The notes: a model not told the origin generated them from the sequence alone. Positions 47,152 to 58,319 are shown, counted from the first letter of the stretch. The stretch is 64,000 bases of DNA from Nitrospira sp. (GCA_018242765.1 JAFEBH010000007.1:35850-99849), one strand, 5' to 3'. Made by a program: numbers and translations.

Positions 47152-47553
47152 CTCTCTCATTATAGGACGCGCGAACTCTCCCCATGATTCATAACGGATC
47201 GTGCCCAGTTATGAATCATGCCGGATCCAGTTCCTTCCGGTAACAGGCCATCAATGTCCTTCCCCTGTCTCATCCAACGATCCAGGATCGGTGCCCCTCT
47301 CCTGTATTGAGGGTGAACCGGACAAGGCGCTGAAGTCATTGGTTGTTCAAGGAACTGCCATGATGGTGGGTCGTTGTTCTAACCCAGGACCAGGGGGTCT
47401 TGTGATGGGCAATAGTCAGACGTCGGATATCTGGGAGGAGAGGTTCAGGCTGTTCGGTAGGTGTCCATGCACGCTCGTGATTTTGAGCGAGGCTGCTTCT
47501 TGCTGGTTCTCACTTCGGGAAATCGATAGCGCAGATGTTTTCTGATGGTCTTC
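47152..47553. other. gene-free interval with a 13-bp hairpin
   Basis: CATGATTCATAAC (47183-47195) and GTTATGAATCATG (47208-47220) are perfect inverted repeats shortly after the VanZ stop; no T-run follows. The remaining bases up to the amgK promoter show no supported ORF. Confidence 0.45.
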
Positions 47554-47582
47554 GTGACAAGTTGGGGTATCGTGGGTATAAT
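47554..47582 (+). promoter_or_regulatory. promoter of amgK-murU, apparently giving a leaderless mRNA
   Basis: GTGACA (47554-47559) and a perfect TATAAT (47577-47582) are 17 bp apart. The amgK ATG begins at 47591, about where transcription should start. Confidence 0.7.
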
Positions 47583-47590
47583 CCGCCCAT

Positions 47591-48694
47591 ATGTCCACAG
47601 CACATTCCGTAGCGTCTCGAGCCCCTCTGGTACCTCCAGATCGCAGACTCATTGCCCGTACCATTGAAACGAGATTTTCGCCGGGCCTGGCATTGCGCGA
47701 GGTGATTCCGCTGGCCGGCGATGCCTCCAATAGACGATACTTTCGCGCAACCCTTACAGGAGGGCCACCACATTCTGTGATCGTGATGCAGCTTGCTGAA
47801 CCGGAAGGGTTCAAGCAATCGGAGGAGGCAGTCAGTGGTACGGCCCATCAGATTGTGGAATTGCCGTTCACCAACATCCGGTCGCTTTTGGCCAGGGTGA
47901 AGGTCCCCGTGCCAGCACTCTATTACTATGATCAGTCGGCAGGGCTCCTGTATCTGGAAGATTTTGGCGATATGACGTTAGCGGATGCTGTGAGTCGTGC
48001 CGATCACGCGAAGATGGAATCATACTACAAGCAAGCCATTGACATACTGATACGAATGCAGATCCACGCTACCAAGGCAGAGGATCACACCTGTCTTGCG
48101 TTTCACCGTGGGTTCGATGTCCCGTTACTGATGTGGGAGTTTGATCATTTTCTGGAGTATGGAGTCGAGGTACGGAACGGCACACCGTTGGCCGATGTCG
48201 ATGCGGAGGCCATTCGGCGAGCGTTCAGCAATATTGCCGATCAGTTGGCGAGCCAACCGCGGATCTTTACGCACCGTGACTATCATTCTCGTAACTTGAT
48301 GGTTGATGGAACACGGCTCGGTGTGATCGATTTTCAAGATGCCTTGATGGGACCGGCTGGCTACGATTTGGCTTCGCTGGTGCGGGATGCCTACGTTCAA
48401 CTTGATGAGGCGCTGGTCGATGAGTTAGTGGAGTATTATCTCGATCACATGGTTGACCGAGGTATGGGCGGAACTGATCGAACGACCTTCCGCCGACTGT
48501 TTGATCTTACGAGCATCCAGCGAAACCTGAAGGCAGCCGGTCGATTCGTGTATATCGACCGGGTGAAAGGGAACCCCAAATTCTTGGCGGATATTCCTCG
48601 TGTGCTGAGTTACGTCAAACGGAATCTTCGAAAGTATCCCGAGCTAGAACCGCTTCGGAAGCATCTCACTCCATATGTGCCGGAGTTACAGTAA
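47591..48694 (+). CDS. amgK: N-acetylmuramate/N-acetylglucosamine anomeric kinase AmgK
   Basis: 367 aa kinase of the aminoglycoside-phosphotransferase fold. The catalytic loop is T-H-R-D-Y-H-S-R-N (227-235, Asp230) and the metal site I-D-F-Q-D-A (246-251); L-E-D-F-G-D is the hinge. The Q-x-A-L-x-G-P-x-x-Y-D-L-A-S-L block is typical of AmgK. The enzyme phosphorylates MurNAc or GlcNAc at C1 in the peptidoglycan-recycling route that bypasses de novo UDP-MurNAc synthesis (fosfomycin-tolerant). The following gene is its usual partner, murU. No Shine-Dalgarno is seen; the transcript may be leaderless. Confidence 0.9.
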   Translation: MSTAHSVASRAPLVPPDRRLIARTIETRFSPGLALREVIPLAGDASNRRYFRATLTGGPPHSVIVMQLAEPEGFKQSEEAVSGTAHQIVELPFTNIRSLLARVKVPVPALYYYDQSAGLLYLEDFGDMTLADAVSRADHAKMESYYKQAIDILIRMQIHATKAEDHTCLAFHRGFDVPLLMWEFDHFLEYGVEVRNGTPLADVDAEAIRRAFSNIADQLASQPRIFTHRDYHSRNLMVDGTRLGVIDFQDALMGPAGYDLASLVRDAYVQLDEALVDELVEYYLDHMVDRGMGGTDRTTFRRLFDLTSIQRNLKAAGRFVYIDRVKGNPKFLADIPRVLSYVKRNLRKYPELEPLRKHLTPYVPELQ

Positions 48695-48701
48695 GAGTTA
48701 G

Positions 48702-48786
48702 TGAGGGGCGAAAAGTAAGGGGTGAGTCGATGAAATTCTGGCTAGCAGAATCTTTACCTTATCTTTTACCCCGTATTTCTTACGAG
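48702..48786. repeat. TAAGGGGTGAG-type intergenic repeat in the amgK-murU gap
   Basis: GTAAGGGGTGAG on the left and TTTTACCCCGTATTTCTTACG on the right, with AGATTCTG-like inner arms, form an imperfect hairpin similar to 44346-44459. Confidence 0.5.
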
Positions 48787-48791
48787 ATGCC

Positions 48792-49541
48792 ATGAAGGCC
48801 ATGATTCTTGCGGCTGGGCTCGGGACTCGTCTCAGGCCGCTGACCAACACAATTCCTAAACCGTTGCTTCCGGTTGCAGGCACGCCACTCATCGTCTGGA
48901 ATCTGTTGTTGCTCAAGCGGCATGGATTTCACCAAGTTGTTATCAATTTGCATTATCTGGGGCCGATGATCGAGCAGGCCTTGGGCGACGGCTCGAAGTT
49001 CGGGATGCGGATCATCTATTCGCATGAACCGATCATCCTCGGGACCGGCGGAGGAATTAAGAAAGCCGAGCCATATTTTTCAGGGGAACCGGCGTTAATC
49101 CTGAATGCAGATACGTTGGTCGAACTTGATCTTGAAGCCTTGTGGGACTTTCATCGCTCGCGTGGAGCAGCTGCAACCTTAGTTTTGCGGGAAGATCCCG
49201 ATGCCGCGCGCTGGGGCTTGGTTGAGGTGGGAGACCACGATCAGATCGTACGCATCACAGGGCGCGGGAGGGAGGAGACTACGCCGATTACCGAGCGGAT
49301 GTTTGCAGGGATTCACATCCTTCACCCCCGGCTACTTCAGCAGGTACCGAAGGGGGTTACTTCCTCAATCATTGATCCCTACGTAGCAGCCATCCAACGG
49401 GGAGAACCTGTGCTTGGCTATGATCTGCATGGATACTGGTCGGACATTGGAACCGCCGAACGCTACACACAAGCGGAGCAGGATGCTCGCGCCGGACGGA
49501 TTCGTTTGGACGAGCGGTCCCCACACTGCACATCTCATTAA
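48792..49541 (+). CDS. murU: MurNAc-1-phosphate uridylyltransferase MurU
   Basis: 249 aa nucleotidyltransferase. A-A-G-L-G-T-R-L-R-P-L-T at residues 7-18 is the NTP-binding signature, P-K-P-L-L-P-V-A-G follows, and L-N-A-D-T-L is the metal-binding region. It converts MurNAc-1-phosphate and UTP to UDP-MurNAc. Similar sequences include glucose-1-phosphate and mannose-1-phosphate transferases, but the amgK neighbour makes MurU the best call. A 97-nt repeat-bearing gap separates the two. Confidence 0.88.
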   Translation: MKAMILAAGLGTRLRPLTNTIPKPLLPVAGTPLIVWNLLLLKRHGFHQVVINLHYLGPMIEQALGDGSKFGMRIIYSHEPIILGTGGGIKKAEPYFSGEPALILNADTLVELDLEALWDFHRSRGAAATLVLREDPDAARWGLVEVGDHDQIVRITGRGREETTPITERMFAGIHILHPRLLQQVPKGVTSSIIDPYVAAIQRGEPVLGYDLHGYWSDIGTAERYTQAEQDARAGRIRLDERSPHCTSH

Positions 49542-49592
49542 GACCATCACACTAGAAAGCGGCGTGCCGTTTGGCCGAAGGTGATCCGGCGC

Positions 49593-50960
49593 TTAGATCT
49601 TTTGGTGCTTGAGGAGGCGCGCAAGGTAGGTGCGCTGAAGTTTGAGGGATTCGGCCGCTTTGGTTTGATTGCCCTCGGCCCGTTCCATGGCGCGTGTGAT
49701 GATGTACCGGCTGTGCTGCTCCATTGATTCATGGTAGGGCAGGTCGAGATAGGACAGGAGTGCATCATCCTCATGTTGACGGAGATCTGCGTCATCCGGC
49801 AGGAGTGCCAACATATCCGGCTCAATCGTGTCTTTGGGGCTGAGGACGACGGCTCGTGCGATCACGTTGTCTAATTCACGGATATTGCCGGGCCATGGGT
49901 ATCGTGTCAATGCTTCTAAGGCGGCCGCACTCAGGGCCATACCGGGGCGTTTGGCGTCTCTCGTGTGTCGTTCCAAGAAGAATTGGGCAAGAGCCGGGAC
50001 ATCTCCTTGTCGTTCGCGGAGCGATGGGAGAGGCAGCGTGACGACATTGAGACGAAAGTACAGATCTTCTCGGAATTGGCCGGCTTTGACGGCCTGACGA
50101 AGATCCTTGTTGGTGGCAGCGATGATGCGGATGTTGACGGATACGGTTTTGGATCCGCCGACTCGTTGGAACTCCCGATCTTGAAGCACGCGAAGCAACT
50201 TGGCCTGCAAGGTGAGCGGCATATCTCCGATTTCGTCGAGGAAGACCGTACCGCCGTCGGCCATTTCCAACTTCCCTTTTTGCTGCCGGTCCGCGCCGGT
50301 GAACGCTCCACGTTCATGGCCGAAGAGTTCGTTCTCGAGCAGGGTCTCGGTCAATGCCACACAGTTGATGACAATGAGTGGCATGGCACAGCGAGGGCTC
50401 CACTGATGGATCGAGCGTGCAAAGAGTTCTTTCCCCGTTCCACTCTCCCCCAGCAGCAACACTCCCGCATCCGACTTGGCGGCTCGTTGTGCTGCTTCAA
50501 CAACGGATCGGACCAATGGACTATTACCGACGATATTGGCGTACCGGCCGTCAACTTCAGAGCGGAGATAGGCGACCTGTCGTCGGAGTGCGTCTCGTTC
50601 CAGCGCTTTGCGGATGACGATGAGGAGGTGGTCATTGTCGAGCGGTTTGGTTAGAAAGTCGTACGCTCCTTCTTTCATGGCCTCGACGGCGGCCTGAATG
50701 GATGCGTGCGCGGTCATGACAATGACGGGAGGACTGTCCGACGGCTTCATCTGAGCCAAGCGCTTGAGCACGTCAAGGCCGGAGAGTTTGGGCAGTGTCA
50801 GGTCCAGCAGGATGAGCTGAGGCGACTCCTGAACAATGAGATCAAGGGCTTGCTGTCCTTCGAGTGCGGTCACGGTCTCGTATCCCGAGGCCTGTAGTCG
50901 ATCCTCCAGCATCATGATGATATCCGGATCGTCGTCAACGATGAGAAGCTTCGTGTTCAT
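49593..50960 (-). CDS. NtrC-family sigma54-dependent response regulator
   Basis: 455 aa with three domains. Receiver at 1-120 with acidic D-D-D at 9-11 and phospho-acceptor Asp53. AAA+ domain with Walker A G-E-S-G-T-G-K-E (171-178), the sigma54-contact loop G-A-F-T-G-A (218-223) and Walker B at about 239-243. C-terminal Fis-type helix-turn-helix ending R-T-Y-L-A-R-L-L-K. It activates sigma54 promoters in response to a sensor kinase, which is not in this window. Regulon unknown. Confidence 0.95.
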   Translation of the reverse strand: MNTKLLIVDDDPDIIMMLEDRLQASGYETVTALEGQQALDLIVQESPQLILLDLTLPKLSGLDVLKRLAQMKPSDSPPVIVMTAHASIQAAVEAMKEGAYDFLTKPLDNDHLLIVIRKALERDALRRQVAYLRSEVDGRYANIVGNSPLVRSVVEAAQRAAKSDAGVLLLGESGTGKELFARSIHQWSPRCAMPLIVINCVALTETLLENELFGHERGAFTGADRQQKGKLEMADGGTVFLDEIGDMPLTLQAKLLRVLQDREFQRVGGSKTVSVNIRIIAATNKDLRQAVKAGQFREDLYFRLNVVTLPLPSLRERQGDVPALAQFFLERHTRDAKRPGMALSAAALEALTRYPWPGNIRELDNVIARAVVLSPKDTIEPDMLALLPDDADLRQHEDDALLSYLDLPYHESMEQHSRYIITRAMERAEGNQTKAAESLKLQRTYLARLLKHQKI

Positions 50961-51055
50961 ACTTCAGACGTGAGAGGTGACAGGTTGAGCGTGATGAAAA
51001 GATGCCATTTCACAGGGTTGCGCTACCGACCCATGACGGCTCATTTCTATCCCCT

Positions 51056-52381
51056 TCACCGACGGTCCATCACATTGATGACGAGGCCTGTCAATGGCTT
51101 CGGATAAAAATACGTAGACTTGTGCGGCATTCGTTCTCCTGCCGCAGCGACGGCCTGAACTTCGCTGACTTTCGTTGCATTGAGTAAGAAGGCACCAGTC
51201 CCTGTTCCACGCTGGACCCAATCGAGCGCTTCGACGTCATCCTTGGTGTAGAGAATTGCTTCCTGCTCCTGCTGGGTCGGACAGAGCTTGGTGACGATGA
51301 GTTGTTGAAGCAGAGAGACGTCGAGTTTAGTGCGTGGTGACGCCGCTGGTGACGGTTGATGACTCGGCTTTAAGGTGAGGGTCAGGTATCGAAGATCACC
51401 TTGTCTTGCCAGGCCAAATACCGGCGCCTTCGTCCCTTCTGTCCGTAAGCTGGTTAAGAACTGGGTGCGGATTTGCTCGTGTGAGGATGAGGTGAAGGGA
51501 AATTCTCGGAACTCGAACATCTCCCCCAGTGTCTGTTTGATGTGCTCGAACGGAGGCAGGATGGTGGTGGTCACCCGGTGCGTTGGTAACACCGTCAGTC
51601 CTGGATCTTCAAGCGGAGCCAGTAGCATGAGGACGGAGTCATAGGGCTGCAGGCTTGTCTGCATGGAGGCCTGTTGTCGCCGGAGTTTTTGATAGTTCAA
51701 CGCTGTTTCATAACGGTGGTGGCCGTCGGCAATGAACAACGGCTTGCTCTGCATGGCATCGGTGACCTGTTTCAGGACAGCGTTGTCGGTGACAGTCCAT
51801 AGACGTTCTCGGCAACCGGCCTCATCCTGGAAATCATAGCAGGGAGTCGTGCTTATTGTCTTCGCTTCCAACAGTTGGATGATGGTGCCCTGTGGATCGG
51901 AGTACAGCGACCAGATCGGGCTAAAATTCGCTCGACAGGCCTCAATGAGATTCAGTCGGTCGGTTTTCGCTGCGGCACGGGTGTTCTCGTGCGGGTAGAT
52001 GTGTCCGGAGTCCAATGCCTCCAGTTTGACCAACGTCAGGAATCCTCGCAGCACTTTTTTCGGAGCCTCGGGAGCGGAGTAGGGAGGATGGTATTCAATC
52101 GTATGGTAGTAGAGGGTTGGTTGTGCATCCCGCTTGAGGATCCCTTCGGTGATCCAGCTTTGGAGCGTCGCGGCGGCGCGGGTATAGCGGTTGTGGGTCG
52201 AGCTGTCACCTGGTTGGTCAAGACCCAGTTCCATGCGGATGATGTTGTGGGGATGCCGGTCATGGAGCTGCTTCTGTCCGGCTGCATCGATAATATCATA
52301 GGGTGGGGCAATGACCTCTGTGATCGCTCCGACAAGCGTCTGATCGTACCGCACACCGTGGAACGGAAAAACCTGTGACAT
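51056..52381 (-). CDS. DUF1015 family protein
   Basis: 441 aa from the ATG at 52381, which has AGGGAG six bases upstream. The family signature is visible near the N-terminus (A-P-P-Y-D-I-I-D, then H-P-H-N-I-I-R-M-E-L) and in F-I-A-D-G-H-H-R-Y-E-T-A-L-N-Y in the middle. DUF1015 proteins are cytoplasmic, widespread and poorly characterised; the D-G-H-H-R-Y motif looks catalytic or metal-binding. It lies downstream of the polyprenyl synthase gene and upstream of the NtrC-type regulator on one strand. Confidence 0.92.
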   Translation of the reverse strand: MSQVFPFHGVRYDQTLVGAITEVIAPPYDIIDAAGQKQLHDRHPHNIIRMELGLDQPGDSSTHNRYTRAAATLQSWITEGILKRDAQPTLYYHTIEYHPPYSAPEAPKKVLRGFLTLVKLEALDSGHIYPHENTRAAAKTDRLNLIEACRANFSPIWSLYSDPQGTIIQLLEAKTISTTPCYDFQDEAGCRERLWTVTDNAVLKQVTDAMQSKPLFIADGHHRYETALNYQKLRRQQASMQTSLQPYDSVLMLLAPLEDPGLTVLPTHRVTTTILPPFEHIKQTLGEMFEFREFPFTSSSHEQIRTQFLTSLRTEGTKAPVFGLARQGDLRYLTLTLKPSHQPSPAASPRTKLDVSLLQQLIVTKLCPTQQEQEAILYTKDDVEALDWVQRGTGTGAFLLNATKVSEVQAVAAAGERMPHKSTYFYPKPLTGLVINVMDRR

Positions 52382-52513
52382 GAGCAACTCCCTGGCAATG
52401 TCGTGGTCGTAACAGCGACGACGGTTTGATGGTTACAGGAGAGAGCAGGGTCCCTTCGCCCTACGCCGTGCCGCTCCCACGGCCAGGCGTCTTTCCGACT
52501 GGCGGGAAGACTG

Positions 52514-53518
52514 TTACCGGTCTCGGGTAATCATATAATCCGCAGCGACGGATAGCGCACGTCGTGCCGTACTATCCTCGAAGCAGTCCAGTTCATCCTT
52601 TGCGGCAGTGATATATGCGCGCGCACGATCCATGGCATAGGTGATCGACCCGAAATTGGCCATCAGCGACAAGATGCGCTCCAAATCCGCTGTGCTCAGT
52701 GTCCGTGTTTCCATGCGGTCCTTGATCATCTGACGGTCCTGCTCGGAACACTGCTGCAATAAGTGCAGCAGCGGCAGCGTTGCCTTACCTTGTCGGAGAT
52801 CCTGTCCGATCGTTTTGCCAAGTGATTCGCCGTTTGCGATGTAATCCAACGTGTCATCTGCGACTTGGAAGGCGATGCCAAGGTATTGGCCGAAGCGAAA
52901 TAGCGCGTCCTGTTGCGGCTCCGATGCTTCGGCGAGAATGGACCCCATGCGGCACGCGGCTGCGATCAACCCTGCTGTCTTGTGTTCGACGATCTTGATG
53001 TAATCGACTTCGGGCATGGAGGGATTTCCATTGTAGTAGAGCTGCAGCACTTCCCCCTCTGCCATTTTCTTGCAGGCCTCGGCAAGGACCTCATTAATCC
53101 CCTGACTTTGAAACTCAACGACTTTACACATGGCTTTCGTATAGAGGTAGTCGCCCACCAGAATACTGATCTGGTTTCCCCACACCTTGCGCGCAGTTCG
53201 CCTCCCTCTCCGCAGATCGGCATCATCCACGACGTCGTCGTGCAAGAGAGTGGCCGTGTGGATGAATTCGACGATGCTGCCGAGTTGGTGGTGTTCGGTT
53301 CCCGTATAGCCGCAGAGACGGGCCGAGAGGAGCAAGAGAAGAGGTCTGATCCGCTTTCCCCCACCGCTTAAGATGTGTGCAGCGACGGTGTTGACCAAGG
53401 TCACGCTGGAGTCGAGATTCTTTCGGACGCGATCCTCTACTCCGTCCAGCTCACTTCGATAGGACTCCCACACATCCGACATGTTGTGCAGGGTGGCGAT
53501 GACTGGACCTTGTGTCAT
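52514..53518 (-). CDS. trans-polyprenyl diphosphate synthase (quinone side chain type)
   Basis: 334 aa. First aspartate-rich motif D-D-V-V-D-D-A-D-L-R-R-G with the chain-length region before it, G-G-G-K-R-I-R-P near the N-terminus (IPP binding), and second motif D-D-T-L-D-Y with G-K-T-I-G-Q-D-L after it. It elongates farnesyl or geranylgeranyl diphosphate, probably to the long chain of menaquinone or ubiquinone. The Ispb/HepT type (octa- or heptaprenyl) cannot be fixed from motifs. An ATG 12 codons downstream is an alternative start. Confidence 0.92.
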   Translation of the reverse strand: MTQGPVIATLHNMSDVWESYRSELDGVEDRVRKNLDSSVTLVNTVAAHILSGGGKRIRPLLLLLSARLCGYTGTEHHQLGSIVEFIHTATLLHDDVVDDADLRRGRRTARKVWGNQISILVGDYLYTKAMCKVVEFQSQGINEVLAEACKKMAEGEVLQLYYNGNPSMPEVDYIKIVEHKTAGLIAAACRMGSILAEASEPQQDALFRFGQYLGIAFQVADDTLDYIANGESLGKTIGQDLRQGKATLPLLHLLQQCSEQDRQMIKDRMETRTLSTADLERILSLMANFGSITYAMDRARAYITAAKDELDCFEDSTARRALSVAADYMITRDR

Positions 53519-53638
53519 GCGGCGGATGGTATGGCAGCCAAGGAAATAAAGTCAAGCAAATGAAAGGGGTATAGGCCCTACGCAACCTTGACAGAGGAAG
53601 GACCCATCCAGTAAGGTCCCACTCATAACAACACACTT

Positions 53639-53682
53639 GGGTGAGGTTCACCCTGAATACGGATGGAAGGGTGCGTTCACCC
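53639..53682 (+). promoter_or_regulatory. two GGGTG...CACCC inverted repeats upstream of gltB
   Basis: GGGTGA-ggt-TCACCC (53639-53653) and GGGTG-cgtt-CACCC (53669-53682) have centres about 30 bp apart, roughly three helical turns, and lie 70-115 nt before the gltB ATG. They are placed like tandem operator sites or small RNA hairpins. Confidence 0.45.
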
Positions 53683-53754
53683 GAGGGTGCTGCTTGCTCC
53701 GTTCCCCATCGTCATCCATAGAGAAAACGTCCATTGTTTGAACGAGATAGATCT

Positions 53755-56700
53755 ATGAACATTCCTGGATTTCCCCATCGGCAGGGGCTCTACGATCCTC
53801 AATACGAGAAGGATTCCTGCGGGATCGGTTTTGTCGTCAACATCAAAGGGAAGAAATCCCATGACATTGTCCGTAAAGGACTTCAGGTGTTGGAGAATCT
53901 GACTCACCGGGGGGCACAGGGTGCTGATTCCCATACTGGAGACGGAGCAGGTATTCTGCTACAGACTCCGCACACATTTCTGAAGCGGGTCGCGGGCGAT
54001 GGGGGTATCACGTTGCCGGACCTGGGTGAGTACGGAGTCGGTCAGCTATTTCTCCCGCCTAACGTTGATTCCAGACGGCTGTGCGAGAAGGTATTCGCCG
54101 AGATTCTTACCGAGGAAGGTTTGCGCCTGCTTGGTTGGCGTGATGTGCCGGTCAAGAGTGATCAGATCGGCGCGGTTGCCCGAACCACCGAACCGTTCAT
54201 GCGGCAGATCTTCATCGCGCGAGATGCGCTCAACGAAATTCAGTTCGAGCGAAAGCTTTATGTGATCCGCAAGCGAGTTGAAAAGGCTGTCGCGGAGTCG
54301 GCCATTCAAGGGCGAGAGCACTTCTATGTTGCGAGCTTGTCGGCCAACACGATCGTCTATAAAGGGCTGCTGTTGCCCCATCAAATGGCGGCTTACTATC
54401 AGGATCTCAATGATGAACGAATGGTGAGCGCACTGGCGCTCGTGCACTCGCGCTTCAGCACCAATACGTTTCCCACATGGCCACGAGCCCATCCCTATCG
54501 GTATGTGTGCCACAACGGCGAGATTAATACCCTGAAAGGGAATGTCAATTGGATGAAGGCGCGCCAAGGCCGTCTTCATTCTGAACTGTTTGGGAAGGAC
54601 ATGGAGAAGCTCTTCCCGATTGTTTCCGAGAATCAGAGCGACTCGGCTTGCCTGGACAATGCCTTAGAGTTTCTTCTGCTTGGCGGCCGTTCACTGCCGC
54701 ATGCCATGATGATGTTGATTCCAGAGCCGTGGGTAGCGAATCCCCAGATGGATTTAGATCGTCGTGGGTTCTATCAATATCACGCAGCGATGATGGAGCC
54801 ATGGGATGGTCCTGCGGCTGTATGTTTCACCGATGGGAAGTTGATCGGTGCCACGTTGGATCGGAATGGGCTACGCCCCTGCCGATATCATGTGACGACC
54901 GACGGTCTCGTGGTTCTCGCATCTGAGGCCGGGGTCTTGCCGGCTGAGGCGAAAGATATTCGTATGAAGGGTCGGCTCCAACCGGGCCGTATGTTCCTCG
55001 TCGACACGGTGCAGGGTCGCATCATTGATGACGAAGAGATTAAGGCTGGGATCGTCGGTCGTAAACCCTATCGCAGTTGGGTCACGCAGTATGGTGTGTC
55101 GCTGGATGAGTTGCCGGATCCGCTGAACGTTCCGCAGCCGGATCACCCCACGATTCGTCAGCGGCAGCAGGCTTTCGGCTACACGGTAGAAGAACTGAAG
55201 ATGGTCATCACCCCGATGATCGTGACGGGTGAAGAAGCGATCTCTTCGATGGGTACCGATACGCCGTTGGCGGTGCTATCCGATCGGCCGCAGCTCTTAT
55301 TCAAGTACTTCAAACAGCTCTTTGCGCAGGTGACGAATCCGCCGATTGATCCGATTCGGGAACAACTCGTGATGTCGCTGGTGACCAACATCGGTCCGAA
55401 GCCGAACTTGATGGATGAATCGCCTGAGTCCTGCCGTCGTATTAAAGTGCAGCAGCCGATTCTCACGAACGCCGATTTGCAAAAAATCCGTGGTATTTCC
55501 GATCCACACTTCAAGAGCAAGACGCTCCGGATGTTATTCCGCGTCGCCGAGGGGCCGGATGGGCTCGGTGAGGCGGTCGACGATCTCTGCCGGCAGGCTT
55601 CGCAGGCCATCAAGGAAGGCTACAAGTTCCTGATTTTGAGCGATCGAGGTGTGAACGAGGAGTGGGCGCCGATCCCAAGTTTGATTGGTATCTCTGCCGT
55701 CCACCACCATCTGGTTCGAGAGTGTACACGAACCGAAGTGGGTTTGATTCTGGAAACCGGTGAACCTCGTGACGTGCATCAGTTCGCCTGTTTGATCGGC
55801 TATGGTGCCGGGACGATCAACCCCTATCTTGTATTTGAGTCGCTCGTCGACATGGAGCGCGACAATTATCTGCCTGAAGGACTTGATGCGCAGACGGCAG
55901 AGGGAAAGTTCATTAAGGCCATCAACAAGGGGTTGCTCAAGATCTTCTCGAAAATGGGTATCTCCACCGTGCAGTCGTACTGCGGTGCACAGATCTTTGA
56001 GGCGATTGGGCTGAATCGCGAGCTCATCGACCGCTACTTCACCGGGACCCCATCGCGCGTAGAAGGGGTTGGTATCCGCGAAATCGGGGAAGAAACGTTG
56101 CGCCGCCACCGCGTGGCCTATGAACCGGCGGCGATTCGCCAACTCGATTTCGGCGGTGAGATCCATTACCGCATCCAGGGTGAACATCATAACTGGAATC
56201 CGGAGACGATCTATAAATTGCAACATGCCAGTCGCTCGAACGATCCGAAGACCTATGCCGAATTCGCACAGGTTGTGAACGACGAAAGTAAGCGGCGGTC
56301 GAACCTGCGTGGTCTGCTGGACTTCAAGTTCGATCCCCAGCCGATTCCGATTGAAGAGGTGGAACCGGCCAAAGAAATCGTGAAGCGTTTCAACACCGGT
56401 GCCATGTCTTTTGGCTCGATCAGCAAGGAAGCGCATGAAACGCTTGCGATCGCGATGAATCGGCTTGGCGGCAAGAGCAATACGGGCGAAGGCGGTGAAG
56501 ATCCTGAGCGGTTCAACTCTTTGCCGAACGGGGATTCCAAGAACAGTTATATCAAACAGGTGGCGTCGGCCCGGTTCGGTGTCACGGCCCATTACCTTGT
56601 GAATGCGCGTGAACTACAGATCAAGATGGCACAGGGAGCTAAGCCTGGGGAAGGTGGTCAGTTGCCAGGCCACAAGGTGGACGAGAACATCGCCCGATTC

Positions 56701-58272
56701 CGCTATGCGACACCTGGCGTGCAGTTGATCTCGCCTCCGCCACACCACGATATCTACTCGATCGAGGACTTGGCTCAGCTGATCTTCGATCTCAAGAATT
56801 CGAATCCCGAAGCCGGCGTCTCGGTGAAGTTGGTCTCGGAGGTTGGTGTGGGGACCGTCGCGGCTGGGGTCGCAAAGGCCCATGCGGATAAAGTGCTTAT
56901 CAGCGGTGATTCCGGCGGGACGGGCGCGTCGCCGCTCTCGTCCATCAAATATGCGGGCATTCCCTGGGAGCTCGGACTGGCGGAGACGCACCAGACGTTA
57001 GTGCTCAACGATCTGCGGGGGCGTATCCGTGTGGAAACAGACGGCCAGATGAAGACCGGCCGCGATGTGGTGATCGCCACATTACTCGGGGCGGAAGAGT
57101 ATGGATTCGCGACAGCTCCGCTCATCGTCGAAGGCTGTATCATGATGCGCAAGTGTCATCTGAACACCTGTCCTGTCGGGATTGCGACACAAGATCCTGA
57201 GTTGCGCAAAAAGTTTAACGGCAAGCCGGAGCACATCGTCAACTACCTGTTCTTCGTTGCAGAAGAAGCGCGGCAACTCATGGCAAAGCTCGGCTTCCGG
57301 ACGATCAACGAGATGGTGGGGCGTGTCGATAAGCTCAAGATTACTAACGCGGTCGATCATTGGAAAGCCAAGGGGTTGGACCTCACGCCGCTGCTGACGG
57401 CTCCGGAGGTTTCCGCGGAGGTGCCGCGGTATTGCGTGCAGAAGCAGGACCATGGGCTTGCCGATATTCTGGACAACAAGCTGGTCGAACTCTGTCAGGC
57501 TGCGATCGAGAGAGGCAGAAAGGTCTCGGTTGATCTCCCGATTAGGAATATTAACCGAACGACCGGTACGGTGCTCTCGAGTAAGATTGCGAAAAAGTAC
57601 GGTCCTGACGGGTTGCCCGAAGACACGATTTCAATCAAGTTCTCCGGCTCGGCTGGTCAATCGTTTGGGGCTTTTCTCGCAAAAGGTATCACGCTGACCC
57701 TGGAAGGAGAGTCCAACGACTACATTGGGAAGGGACTGTCCGGAGGCAAGATCATCGTCTTCCCGCCGAAGAACATCCTGTATAAGCCGGAAGAAACGAT
57801 CTTGATCGGCAATACCTCGCTCTATGGGGCGACACAAGGCGAAGCCTATTTCTACGGAATGGCGGGCGAACGGTTCGCTGTGCGGAACAGCGGTGCGCAA
57901 ACCGTCGTGGAGGGAACAGGCGATCACGGGTGTGAATATATGACGGGTGGCATAGTCGTGGTACTCGGGATGACAGGCCGCAACTTCGCAGCCGGTATGT
58001 CGGGTGGTGTGGCGTTTGTGCTGGATGATGCGGGTACGTTCCAGAGTCGCTGCAATACGGGAATGGTCGAGCTGGAAGCTGTGACCACGAAGGAAGACAA
58101 GCAACTGCTTCACGGGTTGCTGACCAAACATTTTATGTACACAGGGAGTCGTAAGGCCAAGCAAGTGCTTGATGCGTTCGAGACCACCGTACCGAAGTTT
58201 GTGAAGGTGATGCCAGTCGATTACAAACGTGTCATTGAGGAACGGAAACGCAAAGCGAGTGCTGTGCACTAG
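53755..58272 (+). CDS. gltB: glutamate synthase (NADPH) large subunit GltB
   Basis: 1505 aa from the ATG at 53755; a TTG seven codons upstream is possible. Produces glutamate from glutamine and 2-oxoglutarate. The N-terminal Ntn amidotransferase has its nucleophile at Cys22 (K-D-S-C-G-I-G-F), exposed after propeptide cleavage. The synthase region includes G-A-M-S-F-G-S-I-S and the FMN site. The 3Fe-4S ligands are in [13 protein letters not shown]. The C-terminal GXGXG beta-helix is complete. With gltD 47 nt downstream it forms the GOGAT that would assimilate ammonium taken up by Rh50. Confidence 0.97.
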   Translation: MNIPGFPHRQGLYDPQYEKDSCGIGFVVNIKGKKSHDIVRKGLQVLENLTHRGAQGADSHTGDGAGILLQTPHTFLKRVAGDGGITLPDLGEYGVGQLFLPPNVDSRRLCEKVFAEILTEEGLRLLGWRDVPVKSDQIGAVARTTEPFMRQIFIARDALNEIQFERKLYVIRKRVEKAVAESAIQGREHFYVASLSANTIVYKGLLLPHQMAAYYQDLNDERMVSALALVHSRFSTNTFPTWPRAHPYRYVCHNGEINTLKGNVNWMKARQGRLHSELFGKDMEKLFPIVSENQSDSACLDNALEFLLLGGRSLPHAMMMLIPEPWVANPQMDLDRRGFYQYHAAMMEPWDGPAAVCFTDGKLIGATLDRNGLRPCRYHVTTDGLVVLASEAGVLPAEAKDIRMKGRLQPGRMFLVDTVQGRIIDDEEIKAGIVGRKPYRSWVTQYGVSLDELPDPLNVPQPDHPTIRQRQQAFGYTVEELKMVITPMIVTGEEAISSMGTDTPLAVLSDRPQLLFKYFKQLFAQVTNPPIDPIREQLVMSLVTNIGPKPNLMDESPESCRRIKVQQPILTNADLQKIRGISDPHFKSKTLRMLFRVAEGPDGLGEAVDDLCRQASQAIKEGYKFLILSDRGVNEEWAPIPSLIGISAVHHHLVRECTRTEVGLILETGEPRDVHQFACLIGYGAGTINPYLVFESLVDMERDNYLPEGLDAQTAEGKFIKAINKGLLKIFSKMGISTVQSYCGAQIFEAIGLNRELIDRYFTGTPSRVEGVGIREIGEETLRRHRVAYEPAAIRQLDFGGEIHYRIQGEHHNWNPETIYKLQHASRSNDPKTYAEFAQVVNDESKRRSNLRGLLDFKFDPQPIPIEEVEPAKEIVKRFNTGAMSFGSISKEAHETLAIAMNRLGGKSNTGEGGEDPERFNSLPNGDSKNSYIKQVASARFGVTAHYLVNARELQIKMAQGAKPGEGGQLPGHKVDENIARFRYATPGVQLISPPPHHDIYSIEDLAQLIFDLKNSNPEAGVSVKLVSEVGVGTVAAGVAKAHADKVLISGDSGGTGASPLSSIKYAGIPWELGLAETHQTLVLNDLRGRIRVETDGQMKTGRDVVIATLLGAEEYGFATAPLIVEGCIMMRKCHLNTCPVGIATQDPELRKKFNGKPEHIVNYLFFVAEEARQLMAKLGFRTINEMVGRVDKLKITNAVDHWKAKGLDLTPLLTAPEVSAEVPRYCVQKQDHGLADILDNKLVELCQAAIERGRKVSVDLPIRNINRTTGTVLSSKIAKKYGPDGLPEDTISIKFSGSAGQSFGAFLAKGITLTLEGESNDYIGKGLSGGKIIVFPPKNILYKPEETILIGNTSLYGATQGEAYFYGMAGERFAVRNSGAQTVVEGTGDHGCEYMTGGIVVVLGMTGRNFAAGMSGGVAFVLDDAGTFQSRCNTGMVELEAVTTKEDKQLLHGLLTKHFMYTGSRKAKQVLDAFETTVPKFVKVMPVDYKRVIEERKRKASAVH

Positions 58273-58319
58273 CTGGTGAGAAGTGGAAAGTTACACGTAA
58301 GGGGTTAGAAGAGAAGAAG

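Noticed and set aside
47183..47220. 13-bp hairpin after VanZ as an intrinsic terminator
   Set aside because: The stem is perfect but there is no T-run on either strand, so it is only noted as a hairpin.
55534..56592. 352-codon minus-strand frame
   Set aside because: Shadow of gltB; its length reflects the codon bias of the real gene.
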